The translations under genes and the position numbers were made by a program. From the NCBI GenBank assembly GCA_003344405.1, contig NOWV01000001.1, forward strand, positions 496,001 to 560,000: a DNA stretch of 64,000 nt, read 5' to 3'. Below are positions 43,224 to 55,900 of this stretch, in pieces. Below the pieces are notes generated by a model. That model had not been told where the DNA came from and did not search any database. It saw only the letters and a list, made by a program, of their open reading frames with translations. Origin of the DNA: Trichoplax sp. H2. Lineage: Eukaryota; Placozoa; Uniplacotomia; Trichoplacea. Positions within the stretch are counted from its first letter, which is position 1; every line of letters begins with the position of its first letter.

Positions 43224-46200
43224 ATGCCAGCGTTGGCTTTATTCACTCTCCGAGCTGCTGCCACTGGATATACAAGTAAGTTTTTATAAAATAAAACACA
43301 AATAATTAACATTGGAATAATGGATCTTATTGTTATGATCGCTCAACTGTTAGCTTCCATCTTGACGTAATTTTAGTAATTTAAGATACTATTCTTCCTA
43401 TGGGATATAAGAAATAACGATCTAGGTAATGCAGGCCAGAGAGTCATAAAAATGAACATTATAAACAAGAATAAAAAAAAAGTATCGTAGAACAAGATAC
43501 AGTAGTTGAATCATATAGTAATCACTATATCATCTATGAATAAATAGAATAAATTGAAATAAGAGTGTAGCACAAGCATTTATACTCAAAACACGCTTAT
43601 AATGCAATGGTGATGATTAAATATATCCGATGATACATGCAGTAGGTTATTTCATACAATTCGGTTTAACAGGGGTAAATCTAAGTTCCTGTGATTCGTA
43701 TAATCATATTACCATAAAGAAAAAATTCTGCAGGTATTGATGAGACGCTATAGCGCCATAAAATAGTACTAAAATTATCTACGATTATCGTCAAAGTCCC
43801 TTAGGAGATTTATTATTCAGACCATTACAATTTTCGCGGGTTTGATTAACATGACTTCAAGAAAACATTAAGATAGCACAGGCAATACTGTAAGCTACAT
43901 TGCTTAAGTGTTGTATCATCATTGCTGAGTTTAAAGATTGCGGACGAGCTGGTGTAAAATTGCATGATTAAAATCTGTGATGAATGTAAACATATGTTAA
44001 TAAGAATATACATACGTAAATCTAATTTAAATCTTATTGTACTCGTATACGGCAGCGAGCCACTTAAATCTCCGTTATTTTAAGTGAGGTATTATTATAA
44101 AGTCTATTAAAAGCAAAGCTGATCTTATACTGTGCAAAATCGATAACCCAATCGATCTTCCCAAGATATCCGTAGCAATTTCAACATTTTTTTACATCAC
44201 TACTATCCTATACTTAAATAATATCGTGGACCCATGAACTAAATATTTTTATTAAGACTTTCCAATTGCAAGATTGACTACTTACTTCTTAATTATATTT
44301 ATTAACAGAGGCACAACGAAAACAGTTTTATGGGCTTCACTCATCTCTGCAATAGGAGGTTTACTCTTTGGCTATGATATTGGTAAAATTTACTTTTCAC
44401 CTAAATTTAATTTTAATGAAATTTATTACTCACTACACAATTATGCTAGTACGTGTATTTAACAGCGAGAAGGTAATTCATAAATTTTTCAGTAAACAAG
44501 TGGATTGGCTAAATTAAAGTATAGCTTGAAAGCGTAAGATTCCTACCATTACTATTTAAATTTATATGCTCCATATCATTTCATAATTAGGCGTTATTTC
44601 TGGAGCTATTTTGCAGCTACAGAAAGTTTTCAATCTTAACTGCATTGAACGCGAGAGAATTGTCGGAGTCATGCTAGCCGGTGCTGTTGGTGGTTCTATT
44701 GTCGGAGGTGCAGCAACTTTTATTCTGCAGTTAATGAAATTATGTAGCATCTTTTCCTGTTATCTTATCGTAGTGCCATAGACTATAAAACGCCCAAATT
44801 ACTGCGATTAGCTCTCGCTGTAAGTGAATGATAAACTTGACAACTGCATCTCCCCATTGATAATTTCTAATACGTATCTCGTTCCTTTCTGTAGCGAAAG
44901 ATCATACGAGCACTAAAGCATTTGCAATCTAGTTATGGTGTCTCCTAGCCTTAGTATACAGTTTACGGCACATGATTTATCTATTTTGTTCCTAGATCAA
45001 GATTGATATGCGTACAGTATATTTGACACTAAATAATGGAATAGATTCATTTTACGATTTGGAAAGCGTCATCATGCATGAATAGAATTTTCGTTTTTTC
45101 GTCGATTTTTTGACGACCCTGTTCGAAAAGCGTTACGTCGAATTGTATAATTCAATATGTGACAGCTTTCTTGTGACAAGCATTATAATTTATGTAATTT
45201 TACTGTAAAATCTCTATACTTATTATTACTGTGTATTCAAGTTAGAAACGATATCCTTTTACAATCTAGAATGTGATCTCTAATACTGTCTAAAATTCTT
45301 TTGCTGACATAGGTTATATGATCGATAAATTAGGACGCTGGACATCGATATTATTAAATTCAATTGTATTTATAATTGGTGCGTTGGTGATGAGTCTAGC
45401 CCATAATTATGCTACTCTGGTACGAAAAAAATTTAATTACTCCACCTCTTCTTTTTCCTCGCCTGTTGGGGTTCAACGCTTATTTGTAAAAACTGTTCTT
45501 TGCATATATAATGAATCACATTCATCATTATTATAACAGATTGTTGGCCGCATTCTCATCGGATTTGCTGTGGCTATCTCAGCCATGGCAGAATGTGTAT
45601 ACATAGCAGAAATTGCTCCTAGTGTAAGCACAATAATAATAGTACATTTTTCTTACAGTGGCTTCTATTATACATTTAAACTTGCTCCTTTGATTATATT
45701 ATTAGAACCGACGTGGAAGCTTAATTACTCTCAATGAGTTATTCATTACTTTGGGATTACTTTTGGCGTATTTAATCAACTATATTTTCATTGATGTGGC
45801 CAATGGATGGTAAGAAAACTCAATATTTCTAAAACCATGCTTATAATTAATTATTAATTAATTTTACTAACTAACGTACCGCATTTGTTCATGTGTTCAT
45901 TACTGTAGCGATCATGTACTATATTTTTTTTCTAGTAACTATTAATTGCTGTACATATATTAACTAAAGCATACCGGCAGTTTTATTATCTATAGTATAT
46001 AACGGTAGCATAGGATAAATAATTCTCATCAATAGCGAAAGTCAAAAGCTTCATACAACTTGAACTACAGTATGTATAGGTTTTGTTAAGGGTATAATTA
46101 TAAATAATGCTAGAATTATCTTGAAGAGGTAGTTTGTTTTTGAGCTTTAAATTAACAATTTTATTCTCTATTTCGATATCTTCTTGGCATTTAAGCCATC

Positions 46201-48286
46201 TAACCTTACAACAACTATGAATTACAAACTTTTAGGCGATTTATGTTTGGTTTATCCGCACTACCGGCTGTCTTTTTGGCTGTTTCCACATATTTTTTGC
46301 CAAACAGCCCACGCTGGCTTTTGACCCGTGGAAGAGAAAGAGATGTAAGTTATTATGTTTTCAAGTAGCATACTAGGCATATATGTTCAAAAACTATAAT
46401 TAACAAAAATTCATGCCTCTAACAGGCTCTTACGACACTACAAAAAATTAGAGAAACAAATGATGTTACAACAGAATTTCAACTAATAAAGGAAAGTCTG
46501 TCCGCGGAAAATGCAAGTATTGCTACTACAAGATCAAAAAAATCTTTCCGAAATAGTGCTTATCTGGCAGTTTGTGCTGACATGATGTTGTTTATTATTA
46601 TCAATGCAGTCTTACACCTTTCGAAGTTTGTTTAGCTCTCAAGGCAAACTACGTAAACGACTTGGGATTGTGGTATTGCTGGCATTATTTCAGCAGGTAT
46701 AGCTATATTTTCTTATATTACGGTGTGTCACCAGCAATTTTAATGCATATTTTTCGATAATTGTCCTCACGAGAATTAAAATTTTCGTGTGATCCGTGAT
46801 GAGCATACTTTAAGGCCTTACTACATAAACTTCACAGCTTACAGGCCAACCAAATATATTATACTACGCTCCCACAATCTTTAAATCTATTGGATTCTCG
46901 AATGGTTCTGATGCTACACTTGCCACCGTTGGCTTAGGGATGATCAAGGTAATAATCCATCTCTTATTTATCAGTTAAAGATTTTACCTTTAGGAATATG
47001 ACAAACTGTAGCATACTCACATTTTGGGCTTTATTACTAGACGATTTTCACATTTATCGTACTGCTTGGAATAGACAAAATAGGTAAGATTTACTCCTAG
47101 ACTAAGTTAAGGAAGGTACGGTATCTCTGGTCTGCCTTTAATTATCTTACTATTTTATCTAAGGACGTAGAACCGCCTTAATTGCTGGTTCTTCTGCTAT
47201 TGCTATAAGCTTAATTGTATTGGGAATTGTATCGAGTTCTTATCCCAACATTCAGAAACCATGTTCTCTTAATGCATCCAGCAATTATTTCATACTACAA
47301 GGTTGCAAGTTATATATTAAGCTTTGACAATTGTTAGCAATAACACTTTATCTAAGTAATATTTAAATCATATCAGGTAATGGATCGACTTCAGATGGTA
47401 ATGCGACCTTGGTGGTTAAAATTATGTCGTTTACATCCTTATTAGCTTTTGTAGCTGCGTATGCTTTTGGATTCGGACCAGGCAACTATCTCATTACCTT
47501 TAATTGTTATCATAGTTTGAGTCATACCACTTAATATATACCTTTATGCTATTTCGTAATTTACTTTAGTGACTTGGATCTTGATTAGCGAGTTATTTCC
47601 TCCCGGGATTAAAGGACGCGCTTCTTCAGTCGCAAGTTTAACCAATTGGCTAACCAATTTTTTAATATCTTTCACTTTCTTGGATCTGTCAGGTAATGGT
47701 GCATACATAGTGATAGATCTTGCATAAATAAGTCTAAATTACAACAGAAATTATCCAACACGAATTAATTATTGGCCATAAGTTATTTACTAATCGTAAT
47801 TTGCATAAAAATTTTTAAATTAATTATACCCGAAATCTCATCGTGTGAAATGTTGGCCTTAAATTATCTACAAACGCTAATTTGTATAAACTTGCTTTCG
47901 CTTCACCAATTACCCTCCAAAATACTGATAGTAACAGATATTATATATTTAATACAGATTCCATAGGACTTTCCGCTTTATTCTTCATATATGGCGGAAT
48001 TAGCTTTATTTCTGTTGGCTTTATCGTTTCTCAAGTACCTGAAACCAAAAGAAAGACACTAGAGGAAATATCTACCGATATGACAGCTCCCCATACGATT
48101 TCATTTCCATGCTATTGGAGAAAAGGACATGCTGGTCGGCTTCCGCTAGGAAATGAAATTTTGCTTCAGCACTCTTCATCGTTTGAAAAATACGCTCATT
48201 ATGAGCCACCTAGCGGTACTCTTGAACTACCCGAATCTCCAACATCTCCATCCCCTAACCCTATCAATGACAGCCATTTCGCATAA
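43224..48286 (+). CDS. GLUT12/GLUT10-like facilitative sugar transporter (SLC2A, MFS)
   Basis: Fifteen exons: 43224-43275, 44311-44382, 44591-44707, 45313-45419, 45540-45623, 45706-45809, 46236-46344, 46426-46569, 46610-46696, 46838-46948, 47041-47083, 47164-47301, 47377-47481, 47570-47692 and 47958-48286, giving 574 aa. It has a twelve-helix MFS pattern with sugar-porter signatures: [15 protein letters not shown] in TM1; [10 protein letters not shown] (201-207 core) after TM6; [17 protein letters not shown] (from 291), where the GQPN variant is typical of GLUT10/12; [22 protein letters not shown] in TM10; and PETK (493-496) at the end of TM12. The large exofacial loop between TM9 and TM10 expected in GLUT10/12 is short. 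It moves hexoses or related polyols down their gradient across the plasma or endosomal membrane. Exon 1 and its acceptor are the least certain. Two AATAAA signals follow the stop (48287-48297). Confidence 0.92.
43276..44310 (+). other. Intron 1 of the GLUT12-like gene
   Basis: About 1 kb of AT-rich sequence with no other exon or repeat that I can support. It lies between the 17-codon first exon and the TM1 exon. Confidence 0.5.
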
Positions 48287-51200
48287 AATAAAATAAATTA
48301 TTTCTCTAGGAATTAAGGACAAAAAGGCTAATATGAAAGATTGGGTTAATTAGCATTATACTAAATTTATTGCATTTTTGTGATCGCTTCTACTAGGGCA
48401 TTTTATAAGGCATATCAGGAAAATAATACTTCCCTGTATATTTATTGCATATTTATTAATCCCTTGTGTATTATACACGTAAATACATATAGCATTCAAG
48501 GATTCATCGACAAGAAAAACACCTTTTGATGTAATTGCTCAAAATTCTATTCATTTATCGAACTTGATGTTAAACATATTTATGAAGATGTATGTGCATA
48601 GTAGTTTATTCAATTAATGGGCGAATTATTTTGTGATCATATCGCTGAAATACGCGTGTAGCAGGAAACACTGTGATAAAATTAAAACAAATCGTCCAAT
48701 GGACTAATATCGTATATACATCTACTTAAATAAATATTAGAGCTTATAATCGTTAGCTCTACTATTTTGTTTGCTCCGCATTTTGATGTACCCAATACAT
48801 ATTACAGTTACTATAATGCTGTATGGTAAGACAGTCCTTTCACTCAGTGATATCGTACTATATTGCCAGCGGCAAGGTGGGGGCAGTCTCTCCATTCTTC
48901 ACTCTACAGAAAATGATAATATTATACTACAACATTGAAGCAGTGGCTTGAATTGTTTATTCTCGTAATTTGTATTGAATTCAACAACACTTGTATTCTC
49001 TCTTATTTCTTGATCTGCTAATTAAATTAACGTAATGTACGTTAATCCAGCTAGAAGGTACCTTGGTATTAAAATATTGTCATCTCAAATTACTTTCATC
49101 TTTCAACATTTTATCCAAGATGATTTAAGGATACTTCCTCTCCTTCCCCTGGATAAAAAATAGACTGGTTTGATCGGTCTGCTTTTGTCAATTATGCACG
49201 CTAAAAAAATGTCAATGAAACTAAACGGCTATCATGGAAATAATATTAGATCAGCACAGTGAAGTAATCTTATAGCAGTAACACTTCTTTCATGCTAAAA
49301 CACTATGCAAAATATCTTGTTGATGTTGCCTGGTCTAGGCGAGCAGCGATGAACTTTTCTAGCCAGAATAACCTTAAACTACAATATGCTAACATTCTAC
49401 CGCATCTAAGGTAATACGCACGTAGTCCATACGTAGTATGTTCAATAAACGTTTCAACACCTATTGGTAACACAGTATTGTCGTCGACTGTATACAGTAC
49501 AATAGATTGAGTGAAGTACAGTACAATGGATTGAGTGAACCAAATTGTTACTATTCACTTATTTTACCGTCAAATGGAACGAAGTAAAACAAAAGGAAGA
49601 GCGACTGACACCAACTAGATATTCACTCGTTGGGTCTTTTGTTAGATTGCAACATATTATCTATAACTAATTCCTTTGTTATCAATCTTAATCAGTTGTA
49701 CAGTCTTTCCGAAGAAGAATCATCAATCCATTACAGTATTACTGCAACTGGATGCTTTCTCCTTATTGCTAGTTCTTCAGTAAGCTAGTAATGTGCCTAG
49801 AATGTCTAAGAGGAATTTTTTCCACCGGTAGTAAAAGGTAAGACTATCGTAACTGAGTGAATGCATTTAATTGATCTTAACTTCAATTTTTTGGCAAGGA
49901 TTTTCTTTTCATTTCATTTGGTTTGTTACTTGAACAACGTAGTTTACAGTACAGCAATGGATAGCCGCCAACTGTTTATATTATAGTTTATAGTTTACCG
50001 TATACAAATAACTTTACAAAACTGATCCACATTGGAGAGTGGAAACTATTGCAAAAAAAAAACGTTCACTGCATCCATGTTGATATTTCTGTACATCCGC
50101 GGATTCAACAAGTGGCTGCAGTTGTCAACAATGAAATGAACAACATTTTACAATATTTTAAGCAGAATGCTTACAACGTAAACTTGATTACAATTAACTT
50201 TCTACTGTGTATTGCAGGACTTCTTGCGCTTGATTTTACCTTATCAGCACTTACTTTATCGTTTGATCGTTTTAATCGTACTGTAATTCAAGCTATTTGT
50301 TACTTAACAATTTGATACGATAATGAACCAATTAAGAACTTAGCAGACCAATTTTCTATGAGAAGGACAGTATTATTTCCATTATCATTAATAGGTCATA
50401 CAGTAACAAGACTTTATGCCTTAAGTTTAGCAAACGCAATGTCTTCTAAGTTACAGTACTAGTATACGAATATACAGTATAGTAACTAAAAGGTCGAATA
50501 CATATATGCATTTCAATCGTACAGTCTTAAACTACATATCATCTACTCTAAATTGCATCATAAATAACAAACAGTTATAGTCAACCAGGGGTAGCGAAGA
50601 CTTAAATAATCCTTAATACTGTACGTGTAAATTAGTTTGGCACAGCTTTAAACTGGCATTGAAAATAGACAAACGTGCTCTTACGATAACAGTTATTAAT
50701 TTAAAAGTTTCATAACAACGGCTCATAAATAAATCGATTAGATGAATCCAGATAGATGATTTGTATATTTTAAATTTTAAGGTATATAGAATCTGTTTTG
50801 AGATGCCCTACTATATTCTACGTATATCGCTCTGGTGACTGAGTTTATCAGCCAATAAAAATGTTAGATAGGAACATCATCCTCAACAGTTAATGAATTG
50901 TATAATTTGTTCATAGATTATAAATTTACTATACTTAGTGTACAGTACTGTACCATTTCAAAGACCAGGCTGACTGTTGTTTCAATTCCCAATAGAATAT
51001 TTAATGGCAAACATTGATAATTGATATATGCTGCAACACTTTTGGCGTATAATACAATGTAAAATGTACTGCGCAATCGGTACAGTAAGAATAAAGTATC
51101 ATGTACATGTCTATTAGAATAGACTATAAATGGCACGCATTTATATAGTGAACATAAATTGAAAGAACAGTCGTAGATTAAGACTCTAATGCCAACTGCT

Positions 51201-51540
51201 CCTAATCAGACGTGTCTGACAGGTTGGGTGTTTAATATACTGTGTCGAAAATATAATCAACTCATACTGTATCAATATACATTACTGACACGCACAGTAT
51301 ACGGTTGTTGCTTTACTCTTTATATTTATTTGTCTTATTTTATATCGTCCCAGAATCATAGCAGCGTCAAATTTTTGTTTTTATGAAAATTTATTACCTG
51401 TCGAACAGTTACTACTCATGATGATGATTATTTTTACCGTATCGTATAACACGTACGAATTATATAAATTATAATTGACGTAATCTATGGAGTGGATAGT
51501 CCATTTCGTCACGTTATATATATATGTTGCCCAATTTCTT
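48287..51540. other. Gene-free spacer
   Basis: 3' flank of the sugar-transporter gene and AT-rich spacer. GTACAGTA motifs are scattered (49490-49530, 50935-50955). A frame at 50049-50315 contains a hydrophobic stretch (LITINFLLCIAGLLALDF), but no ATG opens it (its track start is TTG) and it matches nothing I know. Confidence 0.4.
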
Positions 51541-51560
51541 ACATTGCCCGTAACCTATGT

Positions 51561-51830
51561 TGTTGTCACGCTCGCGAATCGCATATAATTAATGTAAAAA
51601 AATTTACTTTTTGCACTGTTGTTGTCACGCTCGCGAATCGCATATAATTAATATAAGAAAATTTACTTTTTGCGCTGTACTGTATAGTGTATGCTTTGGT
51701 GTAGAGAAAGTACTAAAATTGGTGGTATAATAATTATAATTAATCTAAGTTAGTTTACTCTTTGCACTGTACTGTATAGTGTATGCTTTGGCGTAGAGAA
51801 AGTACTAGAATTGGTGGTTTCTTCCCACAG
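51561..51830. repeat. Two adjacent tandem duplications (59-bp and 92-bp periods)
   Basis: A 59-bp unit containing GTTGTCACGCTCGCGAATCG starts at 51562 and 51621. A 92-bp period follows: TGCRCTGTACTGTATAGTGT occurs at 51671 and 51763, each continuing into ATGCTTTGG(T/C)GTAGAGAAAG. Copies differ by one to four bases, so both look young. They lie about 1.1 kb upstream of the first exon proposed for the RIM gene. Confidence 0.85.
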
Positions 51831-52952
51831 TTCTGTATTATGCTACCAACTCCGATGCCCCTAAGCGAACAGTACACTGTACATGAACAACTCATGACAG
51901 TCTAGTGCAAAACGCAAACTTGAAATTGTACATGGAAATACGCCCAGTAAAGTCAATACGTACAGTGTATGCAGTACAGTATCTGATTAAACTTAGTCTA
52001 GGACGTAAAATGATCCTTCTTCAGAATAGTGCTATGTGTCAAATAGGCACATACGCATACCGATAAATATAGCTTACAATACGTAATACAATATAACACG
52101 TATATGTTATGGCAACGTATAGCTAGTTGTTGGAAACCGGCTGATATTGTATAATATTCTACTTGGTCTTGAATTTACTTGTATTTTGTACAATAAAATC
52201 CTGCAAATTTCCAATTTTTCCTAAAATCCATGTGAAAATTAAATTTCCTTAGCGACGGAATCCTTTTCAGCCCTGCTCCTATGTAGTTTCTCCGTCTCCA
52301 AAGTGATATACTATACAATGTACAGTATGGTACTGTTACAGTGCAGTATTGTATTGTAATTAGTATACTAATAAGTTCCAAGTTCAAAGGTTGTATCGTC
52401 ACATTAGGAACAAGGTATAGTAGAGTAAAAGGAAATAATAACAAATCTAACTTTAAAAGTTAATAACCGCGTGTACTGTATCGGTATATAACAGGTATAT
52501 ATATATATATAGTATCGGTACAACTAGAAAGCCAGTTAACTATGTAAATATATACAGTACAGAGAAAACACTGTCATAATCGATTCCCAGTGAATTACCG
52601 ACGTTGTCACTCCATTACCATATATTTATTTGCAAGGATAGTGAGAAAGACTGCATTGGATTGAGACGAGTTTAAAAAGTGCAGAGACGGCCATATAGCG
52701 CTGCTACTACGGATAATCATTTAACAAATATTAGAAAACTTAGACCTTGTAATAATCATAGGATGCAGATGTATTGGTATTGTACAATGAACAGAAATTA
52801 GCATCAAGTTTAGAACTTCAAATGAAATTGCTATTTTTCACGTTTTTTTACTGAAGGAAATAGATTTCAACTTGAATGTAATTCAATTTAATATAATTTA
52901 ATTTAAACTTTACAGAGTACCATCGCAACAAAAATCTGACCAGTGTTGTGGG

Positions 52953-55900
52953 ATGATGGTTTCTTCGCTTGCTAAACTGTTTAAAAAGGTATGAAATGCT
53001 TAAATATCTTATTAAGATATATCAATATATATAGGGAAGTTATTTCATTCCAATCTGCAGTTTTTAAAATCGAGGGGTTTTTTTCTTTGCTCCAATACAG
53101 TAACAGTCTACCGTAACCATACTATCATACGTACATAAAAGCGTACTTTTTACGCATCACTTCCGTTATCACTGTAGTTTCGAGTTTCGTCTTTCAGGTT
53201 ATGTTGAAATTAAATAAATTGTATAGTAAAAATATGTGCTATTGTAGTATTAAAGTAGCTTAAGTATCATCGTAATAATATTTATAAACGCCTCGCAACT
53301 ACGACATGATCGAACAGAGTGATTAATGTTAAATTGATTTTGATCAGTACGACGACATCCTACTCTGTACGTGTAAGCATGCCACGGCTGGACGGTAAAT
53401 GGACACTTGTTGCTTTCAATGATGATTTTGACTTACAACAAATTAGTTCTAGTTAACCAAGATCGTCATTCGTACCCTTCGTTATCAATTAAAGTGGTTA
53501 TTTTAGCTTTTAATTTTGTATCAGTATGCAGTAATAAAATAAGAAGAAGCACTGCAATTGATTTTTTTGCTGATTATTTGAAATGATAAGTCTTCACGTT
53601 TATTAAGCACTAGACTTACAGTAGTTACTAATTGAATTAATATTGCATCAATTAATATTTGCATCTAGAGTAATCATGCAGTATTCTTTTTCTCTTGATT
53701 TAATGAACCTACATCATTACTGCGTTGTATCATTTTTGTTCGGATAAAGTATCATCACACATCAGAAATATCAATTTTTACGTTTTGTTTAATCTAACGT
53801 ATATTCAAAATCTTAGCTATCTCACTCTATGTGCGACATGTAGGTGTACAGCATACGATAAATTTAGATATACTAATGCAGTACGTAGATGACGATAGAA
53901 CTTTCCTCGAACGATCATATTCAGGTTAAATCAAATAAACGCAATTTTAAACTGTTTGGTTCGCGTAACTCGGAACAGCATGCGCTCGTAAATACTGTGG
54001 TAAGACTTCAAAAAGTGTGAAATAATCACTTGAAAACTTGAAGTATTAATAAGACCAGGTTCGCATTGTGAATTGGCATCATTCAACTACACACTATCGC
54101 AGTAGCAATTCGTTTCAAACTACAGTACAGTGCACCATTTACGATAACTGGCTGACTAATAGAGCCTGTAGTATTTAGTATTGTTAAATGAACATGTTTT
54201 GGTAGCTATGCATGCTACTGTATGTTTTAATGATTGATAACTGTTTACAGTTTACTTCAAACACTCGGTAAACAGTTACACCCATCACGGTAATGTTTTT
54301 TAGAATTTTTTTGTTACTGACTATACAGGTTCCGTAGCGGTATGCTGTTTGTTTGCCCAGACACAGATATGTTGTACTGAGCTTATATAGAGTTTACTGT
54401 ATTGCACCTTTATCTTCATTAAATTATCCAATTAAATCAAATCAATTCTGGGCAGTCCGAACTTCAAATTAGAACATCATTAACTTGGATTAATTCACTT
54501 ACGTAACTGTATAGACGTATGTACTTTTATACTAATACTATTTACTGTACTGGACATCTACGCATATTATTAAATACGATATTTTTAAGTATAAACTTTT
54601 TTCTTTTTATATGTAAAGCGCACAGCACCGTACGAGACTACGAGTCCAGTATATTGATTCATTGATTTTATAAAGCTTGAACACTGTTTAAGTACTTTTG
54701 AGATTCAGATTAAATTTAAGTAAGATACCATTATTTTTTATTTGTATTAAAGCAACCAGCTATTCAGCTAAATCATTTCTTTCCAAATTATACAGTCACT
54801 CAACCGTGAAATCTGATAGGATTGCATAAGTTTTTCGTCATTACCTTTTATACTCTAATTACAGTGCTTATCTTGAGAGCTTAACTTGGAATTTTTAAAC
54901 AGCAGTCATCTTATTTTCGATCCATACGACTTACATATCTGCTGATTGATAAACTGCTAAATGCAGTACTAACAGTGGTATTATTTTGCACTTGTTACGA
55001 ACAAAAAATGTGATACTCGATAGTAGTTCATTGTTAATTCATAAATTTTGTAAAGGTCGTTAAGGACAACCACTGTATGAAATTATTAAGTACGACTTAT
55101 CCAACAAATAATATATAACTTTTAGAAGGCTCGACCGATTATATCTAGAAGAAATACTGAGCAAGAAAATGTGCTTGAAAAAGAAATTCCGTACATAACG
55201 CCAGATTTATCACATTTAACTGTTCATGAACTAAAAATACTTAAGGAAGTATTAGAGAAGCAAAGTAAATTTGAAGCCGATACCGACGAATTTAAAAGGT
55301 TCTTACTTAGCACTACTGCAGATTACTAATAAAATTATAGGCACCTGTAAGGAGTAACACGTATATGCATTGATTAATTATTATCATATATAAACTAAAT
55401 GGAGAATTAGTTACTATGGTATTGTGAATAATTAATTATTTTTAGGCAACTAAACGATAAAGTACGAGATTGGGATAAAAGACTAACTGCTCCTGGTAAA
55501 GATCGCAATCGCTGCCAAAATTGCTATACTACAAAGTTTGTAGATGGTCATGGTCGTATCTGCCATAACTGTAAATCAACAATCTGCGGGCGATGTGGCC
55601 TGTATACTCCATCGTCGCCTGATCCTAAGGTAACTTATTGTAATCCATATGTGAAGATTAAACTTCAGTATCTAATGACTCGCTGTATAAGAAAATATAT
55701 ACCTTACCATATGCCTAATAGTCCTATAAGTTTGGTGATAAATAAGCATTGCTTAAAAAATCATTCTAATTGCAATACTAACTTTATATTGAAAATAGCA
55801 AAGTAAAACAGCATGGAGATGTAAAGTCTGTTGGTATAATATGGAATTCTATCACAAGACAGGATTTTGGTATCATGGTAGTCGCTCTGAACTAGTAGTT

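Noticed and set aside
45436-45536. Extension of a GLUT12-like exon past 45419
   Set aside because: A GTACGA donor at 45420 and the next exon [18 protein letters not shown] restore the MFS sequence; the extension is intron.
50049-50315. 88-codon frame with a hydrophobic stretch
   Set aside because: No ATG opens the frame (it begins at TTG), and no family resemblance.
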